18,750 nucleotides of DNA from Nitrospiraceae bacterium (GTDB lineage Bacteria > Nitrospirota > Thermodesulfovibrionia > Thermodesulfovibrionales > Dissulfurispiraceae). Of this stretch, positions 1 to 7,234 are shown piece by piece; position 1 is the stretch's first letter; every line of letters begins with the position of its first letter. Below the pieces are notes generated by a model, which saw only the letters and a program-made list of their open reading frames with translations, did not search any database and was not told the origin of the DNA. The stretch is taken from contig PMYY01000062.1 in the NCBI GenBank assembly GCA_003170655.1, forward strand, positions 5,638-24,387. Reading direction: 5' to 3'. A program made the translations under genes and the position numbers.

Positions 1-614
1 GCAGTTGCCTGAAGCTCGCTGTAAGTGATCAGTCCGTCAAGAGGATCGTGATGACCCATGGACGATACGAGCGGATATAAGAGATCTATACTCATCTTCC
101 AGGACAGGCGTTTTTCTCCGTTACGCAGCGAGACACGGGTGAATTTTGCATGGGCTGTTTTTGCAAGCTCTATTGCCCACCTGTTAAAGGTCGGGGCCCC
201 GGTGACCCGGCTAGTGCAATCGAGAGCATGCATCCATTGTGTCAAGTAATGATAATACTGTCCGTCTCGGTCCCATTCCAGTCGCTCATCAAAGGGCTCC
301 TCCGACCTTCGCTCGTTCAGCTCTTTCCCGATTCTCAATCCCCCTATTGTGGGATGTTTAGCTCCCTCCTGCTCATTGAGCCCGCTGATCCGGCCGGCAC
401 GTGAGTCATCAGTGCGGTGTCGACCCAGTACCGCATGCACCTGTTCAACGAGGAGCAATGCAAGATGTTTGTAATGCTCGTTTCTTGTTTGGCGATAAAG
501 ATCGAGAAAGTTGCAGACGGCAAAGGCATCGGTCCATAAATAGCGTTGAGGAGAGGAACCAGCAGGTGAGAGACCGCTCATCCTTGCAAATTCAATCATG
601 ATTTCACCGACCAT
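1..614 (-). CDS. Conserved protein of unknown function, probably alpha-helical toroid; C-terminus beyond window edge
   Basis: An open frame of 204 codons runs from an ATG at 614 to the left edge without a stop, so the C-terminus is missing. The ATG is preceded by a GGAG five bases upstream. The product begins MVGEIMIEFARMSG and is rich in Trp, His, Tyr and charged helices, with blocks such as RYLWTDAFAVCNFLDLYRQT, EWDRDGQYYHYLTQWMHAL and NRWAIELAKTAHAKF. Repeated amphipathic helices carrying aromatic residues resemble the alpha/alpha-toroid of six-hairpin glycosidases and N-acylglucosamine 2-epimerase-like proteins. That resemblance is an impression of fold type; I do not recognise the family and see no certain catalytic residues. 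There is no signal peptide in the visible part. The codon pattern and internal consistency make it a real gene. It follows the dodecin gene on the same strand, separated by a hairpin. Confidence 0.8.
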   Translation of the reverse strand, partial: MVGEIMIEFARMSGLSPAGSSPQRYLWTDAFAVCNFLDLYRQTRNEHYKHLALLLVEQVHAVLGRHRTDDSRAGRISGLNEQEGAKHPTIGGLRIGKELNERRSEEPFDERLEWDRDGQYYHYLTQWMHALDCTSRVTGAPTFNRWAIELAKTAHAKFTRVSLRNGEKRLSWKMSIDLLYPLVSSMGHHDPLDGLITYSELQAT

Positions 615-666
615 AGAAACTCCGTGCTTAATGCCTTTCGGTTTGAAACATGAGCTGAAAATACTG

Positions 667-695
667 GGTGGAGCTGCTATAGAAACAGCCCCACC
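667..695 (-). terminator. Stem-loop between dodecin and the left-edge gene, possible terminator
   Basis: A 10-base-pair stem (arms 667-676 and 686-695, one G-T wobble, nine-base loop) lies 50 bases after the dodecin stop. On the minus strand it is followed by CAGTATTTT, a weak U-tract. On the plus strand a T-rich stretch begins about 15 bases later. It may end dodecin transcription or sit in the leader of the left-edge gene. Confidence 0.5.
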
Positions 696-745
696 TCTAA
701 TGAGTCTGTCTTTTTATTTTATCGTTCAAGTAACTTCGTGTTTAA

Positions 746-958
746 TTATTTTTGTTGATATTTAAAAGATATTTTTACTTTTGCTCTATATGCGCGGACC
801 TGCCCTTCCTCGATCTGCATATCTAATTCCACAACTTCGGCGATACGCAGATCCTTCAGCGACTTCGATGCAGTCTCAACGGCGGCTGTGGCGGCTTTCT
901 CCCATGAATCAGTGCTTGTCCCGATCAGTTCAATGACCTTGTATACACTTTCCGGCAT
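746..958 (-). CDS. Dodecin family flavin-binding protein
   Basis: The 70-residue product has the length and pattern of dodecins, small proteins that form hollow dodecamers and store or buffer flavins in the cytoplasm. It shows the family opening VYKVIELIGTS, a helix starting SWEKAA, a central strand at about residues 38-47, and the ending YRAKVKISFKY. In archaeal and several bacterial dodecins a Trp in the central strand stacks on the isoalloxazine ring. Here the equivalent position, in LRIAEV, appears to be Ile39, so binding may differ. The start ATG has a strong AGGAGAGG ribosome binding site immediately upstream. It stands alone: 236 bases separate it from the upstream gene, and a hairpin follows it. 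Family assignment is firm; the ligand is not. Confidence 0.93.
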   Translation of the reverse strand: MPESVYKVIELIGTSTDSWEKAATAAVETASKSLKDLRIAEVVELDMQIEEGQVRAYRAKVKISFKYQQK

Positions 959-1194
959 CTTCCTCTCCTTTCGGCAATATCGCCCTAGCAGTCACCTAGC
1001 GTTAAAGCCGACTGTTGATTTAATAACAACGGCAATGCCGTCTTAAATTTACGATGCAGATTTGCATTCCCTCTCATTCATACTGCACATACCGGAGCCA
1101 CTAGCCCTTTATAGAGGACTGGGCCTCTCACGGTGTCATCATATAACTAATAGTATCACCAACCAGGTCGGCTGTCTACCCGGAGCGATGTACC

Positions 1195-2061
1195 TCAGCC
1201 TGCTTTTAACTTATATAGATCCTCGCTCACGCACAGTCTTGCTCTTGCTGCAATCTTTTCATCATCAGATGCGAGTGAGTCTTTCAGAAAGCTCGGAGTT
1301 TCAAAAAGAAACTTTTTCATGGTGGTGAATGGGTCACGGATATAATCGACAATCATCCCATGTTGTGCCCTCGTAATACATCCCCTTTGTGAAGCCACAT
1401 GGAAAAATTCAGCATCGATGCGCGCCAATGACAATGGCGTTATCCCGCGCCCCCTCAGCACTTTATCGGCCCCTTGCAGCCTGTCGACGATGTTGAGCGC
1501 ATGCGTTATCGTGCCTCCAAGCTGTTTGACCGCGGGGATCCAAACTTTCACATAACTGCTCGCGATGGTGACAAGGTCTGCGATGTGCAGAACTTTTGCA
1601 CCGCCTATCGCGTCTTGTCGACCGATATCATCATTCTCTTTTACCCAAACAGTCGCATCTTTGCGGATGAACAAGGCGGGTTTACCGATCAGTTCAGCAA
1701 CGAGGGAATGGAAAAACCAATCACGGCGTTCGCCGCCGCTTACGAAATCGATTTTTGAAACGTCCATATTAGTTTCTATTAAGTCCGTGGCCTTACGTAG
1801 CGTATCCCTAAATATAGGGTGCATCTCGTAGATTTCCCTGACCTTCAAGTCAATGGCCCTGATGCACTTGTCGTAGGAAACTTCGCTGGAATACAGAGTT
1901 ATCAATTCTAACAGTTCGACAGCTGTCGCTTCTCCTCCTGCCAAGTAATGTGTGTTGATGTAAAAGGGACCAATTAATCCCGATGCATACCAGAAAGGGG
2001 TCTTTGGATCGGAGACTTTGATTGCGTTAGTTGTGAATAGATATTCGGTTATATCGCGCAT
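1195..2061 (-). CDS. Orotate phosphoribosyltransferase-like (PyrE-related) protein with degenerate PRPP loop
   Basis: The 288-residue product resembles orotate phosphoribosyltransferases over its first two thirds. YASGLIGPFYINT at about 25-37 corresponds to the SGxxSPxY strand of PyrE. A segment starting SGGERRDWFF, ending in PALFIRKD, corresponds to the core leading to the VRK signature. VLHIADLVTIASSY followed by IPAVKQLGGTITHALNIVDRLQG corresponds to the PRPP-binding strand and helix. In active enzymes this loop reads roughly E-D-V-x-T-T-G-G-S; here the first acidic residue is Ala and TTGGS has become TIASS, so normal PRPP binding is doubtful. The last 90 residues are an extra helical region. 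The name is therefore a fold assignment, not a proven reaction. The ATG at 2061 has only a weak, distant purine stretch upstream. It lies 147 bases after nth on the same strand. Confidence 0.75.
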   Translation of the reverse strand: MRDITEYLFTTNAIKVSDPKTPFWYASGLIGPFYINTHYLAGGEATAVELLELITLYSSEVSYDKCIRAIDLKVREIYEMHPIFRDTLRKATDLIETNMDVSKIDFVSGGERRDWFFHSLVAELIGKPALFIRKDATVWVKENDDIGRQDAIGGAKVLHIADLVTIASSYVKVWIPAVKQLGGTITHALNIVDRLQGADKVLRGRGITPLSLARIDAEFFHVASQRGCITRAQHGMIVDYIRDPFTTMKKFLFETPSFLKDSLASDDEKIAARARLCVSEDLYKLKAG

Positions 2062-2208
2062 AGCTATTTATTACATCCCCTGAATGTCGGCATTCCTGCT
2101 AAGGCGGAGAGTCGAAACGATGTAGCCTCTCATCCGCAAGTCAATGTTATTTTTCATCAAAATTATTATACCGGTGTGTCGGAGATAATGCTATACGCAT
2201 CGAGCTGT

Positions 2209-2841
2209 TCAGATATTCCTTGACGGGCATATGTCGAAGAGCACGCAATCTTTATGCATCGGCTTCTTTGCCTGACAAATCTTCCGTCCGTGAAATATGA
2301 GTAGGTGCGTGATATTGCCCCATTCTTTTTTCGGGACGACCTCCATAAGATCCTTTTCGATCTTGACCGGGTCTTCATTCTTTGTAAGCCCGAGTCTTCC
2401 GGCGAGACGTATTACATGGGTATCTACAGCGATGCCTTCGATTATTCCGAAGACATTGTAGAGAACGATATTCGCTGTTTTTCTCGCAACGCCTGGCAGA
2501 CTGATGAGATCTTCCATTGTCCGCGGCACTTCGCCGTTGAACTTCTCGATTATGATCCTGGCCGCATTCTGTATATTCCGTGCTTTGTTCCTGTAAAAAT
2601 TCACAGAACTAACATCCTTTTCGAGCGTCGCCGAATCGGTATTTGCGAAGTCATTCACGTTTTTATATTTCTTGAAGAGTGTCTCCGTTACCTTGTTGAC
2701 ATGCACGTCTGTAGTCTGGGCCGAGAGGATCGTGGCGGCCAGCAACTCGAACGGGCTGCTGAAATTTAGTGCCGACTTCAGCACGGGGTACTCTTTTTTC
2801 AGTTTCCTGATGATCTCAGCCATAACTTCTTTCTTATCCAT
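2209..2841 (-). CDS. nth: Endonuclease III, DNA glycosylase/AP lyase
   Basis: The 210-residue product is a typical Nth, which removes oxidised pyrimidines from DNA and nicks the abasic site in base excision repair. The helix-hairpin-helix LPGVARKTANIV at about 115-126 carries the catalytic Lys121, and VDTH holds the catalytic Asp140. FELLAATILSAQTTD is the conserved N-terminal helix region. The C-terminal iron-sulfur motif normally reads Cys-x6-Cys-x2-Cys-x5-Cys; here it is Cys189-x6-His196-x2-Cys199-x5-Cys205, so the second ligand is His (codon CAT). I chose the ATG at 2841, preceded by GAGGTG, over a GTG at 2847 that lacks a usable ribosome binding site. It starts about 22 bases after the gltB stop, so it is probably cotranscribed with gltB. 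Confidence 0.95.
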   Translation of the reverse strand: MDKKEVMAEIIRKLKKEYPVLKSALNFSSPFELLAATILSAQTTDVHVNKVTETLFKKYKNVNDFANTDSATLEKDVSSVNFYRNKARNIQNAARIIIEKFNGEVPRTMEDLISLPGVARKTANIVLYNVFGIIEGIAVDTHVIRLAGRLGLTKNEDPVKIEKDLMEVVPKKEWGNITHLLIFHGRKICQAKKPMHKDCVLFDICPSRNI

Positions 2842-2863
2842 CTCCACCTCGATGTCTATTTTA

Positions 2864-5800
2864 TTATTTAGGGACCACCTTTTTAAAGCTTTGCACTTGT
2901 CCGGCGAAATTCGAAAGAATCTCGTTCGCCAGCGGACTTTCGGTCTTCCGGCAATGTGCTTCTATTAAAGCTTTCAGGCGTGACTTGTCCGACTCATCAA
3001 TCATAACGGCCCGCACATAAGCCTTGTTAAGACGGCCGTCGAGTGTGTCGTTGCAGTCGATGATATAGATCACCCCTCCGGTCATCCCGGCCCCGATATT
3101 GATACCAGTGTCACCAAGCACGACTACTTCACCTCTCGTCATGTATTCGCAGCAGTGCTGTCCTGTTCCTTCTACAACTGCCGCAGCCCCGCTGTTTCGC
3201 ACGGCAAATCGCTCGCCAGCCAAGCCTGCTGCAAAGAAATGACCGCCTGTAGCTCCATAGAGAACTGTATTGCCGACGATCACCTGCCGGTGAGGATCGA
3301 TAAGTCCCGTGCTGGGCCTAATGGCGATGACTCCGCCATGCATCCCTTTACCAGCGTAGTCATTGGCATCTCCGATAAGTGTAACCGTAATGCCGTTATG
3401 GTTGAAAGCACCGAAACTCTGCCCTGCCGTGCCTCTGAAAACAAGCCTTATTGTATCGTCAGGAAGTCCCGCCGTTCCATGATATTTCGCGACGTAGTAT
3501 GAGAGACGCACCGGAACGCTCCGGTCGGTATTGCGAATACCGTATTCCCTGGCAACCGGTTCTCCACGCTCGATGAATGCCGTAAGCTCAGAAGTAAGCC
3601 AGTCATTAATGGACGGCGCCGGGTTGTCGTTCCTTTTTCCCGATCCCATGCGAGGACGGCCATCAGGCGGCGGCAGAAGAAGAGGCGTGAGTTTCATGCG
3701 TCGCGAGCCGGGATAACGCTCGTCAGGTTCAACTGTGACAAGATCAGTCCTGCCGACTATCTCGCTGATGCTGCGAAATCCCATTTCAGCAAGGATCGAA
3801 CGGACGTCTTGCGCAAGTGCCCCGAAATACGCCATAACTCCTTCCGGTGTGCCTCGAAACTTTGCCCTTAGACGTTCGTCCTGTGTGGCGATACCGGTCG
3901 GACAGGTGTTCATGTGGCATTGACGTGCCATGATGCAGCCCACCGAGATCATGGTTGCGGTGCCGAAGCCGAACTCCTCAGCCCCGAAGAGCGCGGCCAG
4001 TACAACATCCTTACCGGTCCTGAGTCCGCCGTCTACCCTGAGGGTGATCCGGTCGCGAAGGCCGTTCTCGATGAGGACGCGCTGAGCATCCGAAAGACCT
4101 ATTTCCCAGTAATTCCCTACGTTCTTGATAGATGTGATAGGCGATGCGCCGGTGCCGCCCTCGTAGCCGCTTATCTGAACGATATCTGCGTACGCCTTGG
4201 CCACACCCGCAGCCACTGTGCCCACACCTGCTTCCGATACAAGTTTGACACAGACCTTAGCCTCTGGATTGGCCTGCTTCAAGTCGTGGATGAGCTGATT
4301 CAAATCCTCTATCGAATATATATCGTGATGGGGCGGCGGCGATATCAGCAGCGTCCCGGGCTTGCAGTATCGAAGCCGCGCGATATAATTGGTCACCTTG
4401 CTCGCAGGCAAGTGGCCGCCCTCGCCCGGTTTCGCACCCTGAGCCACCTTGATCTCGATCTCCTTCGCCGACGCAAGATATGATGGTGTCACGCCGAACC
4501 GTCCAGACGCGACTTGCTTGATGGCGCTGTTTTTTATTGTGCCGTAACGCGCAGGGTCTTCACCGCCTTCGCCGCTGTTGCTTCTCATGCCGAGACGATT
4601 ACATGCCTCAGCAATCGTCTCATGCGCTTCAGGCGAAAGCGCACCCACCGACATTGCCCCCGAAACAAAACGCGCAATTACGGATTCTTCCGGTTCGACC
4701 TCATCAAGCGGTATCGGCGTGCCATGGCGATAACCGAGGATGTGGCGCGCATAAATCGGCCGGCCTTCGGCCGCAGAAGCGAACGACCTATACCCTTCGG
4801 ACTTCCCCTGTCTCACAAAGCGATTGAGTGCCGCCACTGTAGGAGATGACCAAGCATGCTCTTCTCCTTCCCTGCGATACTTAAGCGTGCCCCCGGCGTC
4901 GAGCTTCGGGTCTGGTATCAAGTATGCGGCATGATGGCGGGCCGCGACAGAAGTCTCTATTTCGAGCAAACCGTCTGCCTCCATATTCGAAGTAAGCGGT
5001 CCGAAATACTCATGCACAATCCCGTGGTTAAGACAGATAATATCGAAGAGCTGCGCGCCATGGTATGAATCTAACGTAGCAATGCCAAGGCGTCCAAGGA
5101 CCTTGAGCAGGCCGTCCTCAACAGCTTTTCGGAAGTTGTTCACGGCAACACCGAATGGATGTTCGACAATACCCCGGCTGCAAAGCTCGGCAATCGTAGG
5201 AGTTGCAAGCCACGGATGGACTGCTGCAGCGCCGAAGCTGATCAGACAGGCAATATGGTGGACATCGCGCGCCTCTCCCGTCTCTATAATAATGCTTGCG
5301 CAGTGCCCGCATTCCTTCCTGATAAGTTCCAGGAAAACAGCAGAGACTGCGAGGAGGGATGGAATTGCAACCAGTTCAGTCGAGAGCTCGCGGTCCGTAA
5401 GGATGATGATTTCTGCGCCTTTATCTACTGCTTCAAGAGCAGTCCTGCAGAGCAGAGAAACGGCTGCAGCAAGATTTTCGTTATCACGCGAATAAGTGAT
5501 CGGTATGCGCACTGTAGCGAAACCGCTCCCGGTCTCGATCTCACGGATATCCCCTTCAAAGAGAAGCGGCGAGGGGATGCAGTACCGCCGGGCATGATCG
5601 GCTGTCTGGCTGAGAAAACTGCGGCGCGGTCCCAGATGCATGGCAAGGGACATGACCATCTTCTCCCTAATGGGATCGATCGACGGATTGGTGATTTGGG
5701 AAAAGCGCTGCTTGAAATAGCGGAAGAGCAGAGGAGGCTTCTCCGCAAGGGGTGGCAAAGGGGTGTCGTCTCCCATAGAGAAAGTCAGCTCTGCTGCATT

Positions 5801-7186
5801 ACGCGCCATGGTTGCAAGCATGGTATCAACTTCCTCGGTCGTATAGCCAAAGGCGACCTGCTGTGCGAGTATGGAGCTGTATGATGGAGGCGCAGTAACC
5901 GGCTGGAGCCGATGAGTTACAAGGAATCCATTCAGCCATTTACCATAAGGGAAACGCGATGCAAGAGCATCGAGGATTTCCCCGGTCTCCCGGATGGACC
6001 CTGTGTCGAGATCAATAGCGAGCGTATCACCGGGGCCGAGTCGTCCCTTCTTTATGATGCTCCTGTCTCCCAGATCGATCATGCCCACCTCTGATCCCGC
6101 TACCATAATGCCGTCATCCGTGAGTACATAACGAAGGGGCCGCAGGCCGTTGCGGTCGAGATGTGCGCCGATAGTAGCTCCGTCAGTAAACACAACAGCA
6201 GCTGGGCCGTCCCATGGGGACATAAGAAGTGAAAGGTAGTGGAGCATCGCTTTTCGGTCCGGTGGCAAAGGCACATGCTCCCACGCCGGTGGGATGCAGA
6301 GATTAACTGCAAGTTCGGGCGGAAAACCCGATAGGATAAGGAGTTCTACGATCCGGTCGAGAGAGGCCGAGTCGCTCTCGTAATCGCTGACCAGGGGTTT
6401 GATGATATCCCGTTCTTCTTCGCTGAATCCATCCAGCACCGCTGTCTCTATTGCCCTCATTGCATTGCGATTTCCCTGGACCGTATTGATCTCGCCATTA
6501 TGTGCCAGGACCCTGAAAGGTTGGGCCATCACCCACTCGGGCAATGTATTCGTGGAGAAGCGTTGATGAAAGATGCAGAAGGACGACTCTATGTCTTCGT
6601 CCATTAGATCCGGATAGAACCTGTCGAGCTGCGGCGCGACCAGAAGGCCCTTGTACAGTATCGTCTTCGATGAAATATTAGACACGCAGACGTCGCTGCC
6701 GAAGCTCATTTCAATAGCCTTCCGTGCGAAGAAGAGCTTCAATTCACGCTCCTTCTTCACTACAGCTCCGGCATCTATCAAAAGCTGCCTGATCCTCGGC
6801 TTGGTAATGAGGGCTGCCTCCCCGAGTGCGTCATCATATGTGCGAACATCGATCCATCCGATCGGGATGAAGCCGTATTTTTTCAGGATCTCGTCGATAC
6901 GGTCCTCGACATTGCCGTAAAGAAAAAAGGAGCCCACTGCTAAGTCGTCTATAGCGGACAGAGAAAGCCCCAGTTCGCTTATCTTCCGCGAGAAATAGCG
7001 CCGCGGTATCTCGATAAGAATGCCCGCGCCGTCGCCGGTCTTGCCGTCGGAGCCGACCGCGCCGCGATGCGTAAGGTTCTTGACCGCCTCTATGCCCCAG
7101 GCGACTATCTGCCTGCTTCGCTTGCCATGCACATTACAGGCAAATCCGACGCCGCAGCTCGACAATCCGCGATGACGTATCTCCAT
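2864..7186 (-). CDS. gltB: Glutamate synthase, large (alpha) subunit
   Basis: This 1440-residue protein converts 2-oxoglutarate and glutamine to two glutamates in the cytoplasm. Domains in order: class II glutaminase amidotransferase (about 11-420) with the nucleophile Cys11 in CGVGF after a ten-residue propeptide, and QRFSTNTLPEW and LAHNGEINT further on; a central domain (about 430-720); the FMN-binding synthase barrel (about 830-1140) with SGAMSVGALSPEAH, PGEGGHLPASKV and ISPPPHHDIYS; then the GXGXG beta-helix (about 1245-1375). The [3Fe-4S] ligands are visible as Cys1084-x5-Cys1090-x4-Cys1095. The ATG is preceded by AGGAGG at five bases. No gltD (beta subunit) is adjacent; upstream, 48 bases away, is a thioredoxin-reductase-like fusion, and nth follows. 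It could pair with a distant GltD or use another electron donor such as ferredoxin; the sequence alone does not decide this. Confidence 0.97.
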   Translation of the reverse strand: MEIRHRGLSSCGVGFACNVHGKRSRQIVAWGIEAVKNLTHRGAVGSDGKTGDGAGILIEIPRRYFSRKISELGLSLSAIDDLAVGSFFLYGNVEDRIDEILKKYGFIPIGWIDVRTYDDALGEAALITKPRIRQLLIDAGAVVKKERELKLFFARKAIEMSFGSDVCVSNISSKTILYKGLLVAPQLDRFYPDLMDEDIESSFCIFHQRFSTNTLPEWVMAQPFRVLAHNGEINTVQGNRNAMRAIETAVLDGFSEEERDIIKPLVSDYESDSASLDRIVELLILSGFPPELAVNLCIPPAWEHVPLPPDRKAMLHYLSLLMSPWDGPAAVVFTDGATIGAHLDRNGLRPLRYVLTDDGIMVAGSEVGMIDLGDRSIIKKGRLGPGDTLAIDLDTGSIRETGEILDALASRFPYGKWLNGFLVTHRLQPVTAPPSYSSILAQQVAFGYTTEEVDTMLATMARNAAELTFSMGDDTPLPPLAEKPPLLFRYFKQRFSQITNPSIDPIREKMVMSLAMHLGPRRSFLSQTADHARRYCIPSPLLFEGDIREIETGSGFATVRIPITYSRDNENLAAAVSLLCRTALEAVDKGAEIIILTDRELSTELVAIPSLLAVSAVFLELIRKECGHCASIIIETGEARDVHHIACLISFGAAAVHPWLATPTIAELCSRGIVEHPFGVAVNNFRKAVEDGLLKVLGRLGIATLDSYHGAQLFDIICLNHGIVHEYFGPLTSNMEADGLLEIETSVAARHHAAYLIPDPKLDAGGTLKYRREGEEHAWSSPTVAALNRFVRQGKSEGYRSFASAAEGRPIYARHILGYRHGTPIPLDEVEPEESVIARFVSGAMSVGALSPEAHETIAEACNRLGMRSNSGEGGEDPARYGTIKNSAIKQVASGRFGVTPSYLASAKEIEIKVAQGAKPGEGGHLPASKVTNYIARLRYCKPGTLLISPPPHHDIYSIEDLNQLIHDLKQANPEAKVCVKLVSEAGVGTVAAGVAKAYADIVQISGYEGGTGASPITSIKNVGNYWEIGLSDAQRVLIENGLRDRITLRVDGGLRTGKDVVLAALFGAEEFGFGTATMISVGCIMARQCHMNTCPTGIATQDERLRAKFRGTPEGVMAYFGALAQDVRSILAEMGFRSISEIVGRTDLVTVEPDERYPGSRRMKLTPLLLPPPDGRPRMGSGKRNDNPAPSINDWLTSELTAFIERGEPVAREYGIRNTDRSVPVRLSYYVAKYHGTAGLPDDTIRLVFRGTAGQSFGAFNHNGITVTLIGDANDYAGKGMHGGVIAIRPSTGLIDPHRQVIVGNTVLYGATGGHFFAAGLAGERFAVRNSGAAAVVEGTGQHCCEYMTRGEVVVLGDTGINIGAGMTGGVIYIIDCNDTLDGRLNKAYVRAVMIDESDKSRLKALIEAHCRKTESPLANEILSNFAGQVQSFKKVVPK

Positions 7187-7234
7187 GGCATCCTCCTTAC
7201 CCTCAGGTTACCGAACTTTTGCCGCTCGCCAAAA

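Noticed and set aside
1029..1041. Small hairpin ACGGC-AAT-GCCGT in the gap before dodecin
   Set aside because: Five base pairs only; on the minus strand TTGTTATT follows, but it is some 150 bases beyond the nearest stop and close to dodecin, so neither terminator nor operator can be claimed.
959..1194. Possible RNA gene in the gap between dodecin and the PyrE-like gene
   Set aside because: I looked for tRNA cloverleaf arms and riboswitch-like conserved blocks and found none.
1474..1831. Plus-strand frames opposite the PyrE-like gene
   Set aside because: Antisense shadows without ribosome binding sites or recognisable products.
2104..2137. Stem GCGGA...TCCGC downstream of nth
   Set aside because: Five base pairs with a long, asymmetric loop and no T-run on the minus strand; not convincing as a terminator.
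2842..2847. GTG start of nth two codons upstream
   Set aside because: No usable ribosome binding site precedes the GTG; the GAGGTG that includes it better serves the ATG at 2841.
3914..5884. Long plus-strand frames (189, 111 and 241 codons) opposite gltB
   Set aside because: They mirror the codon structure of gltB, have Cys/Arg-rich translations and no family features.
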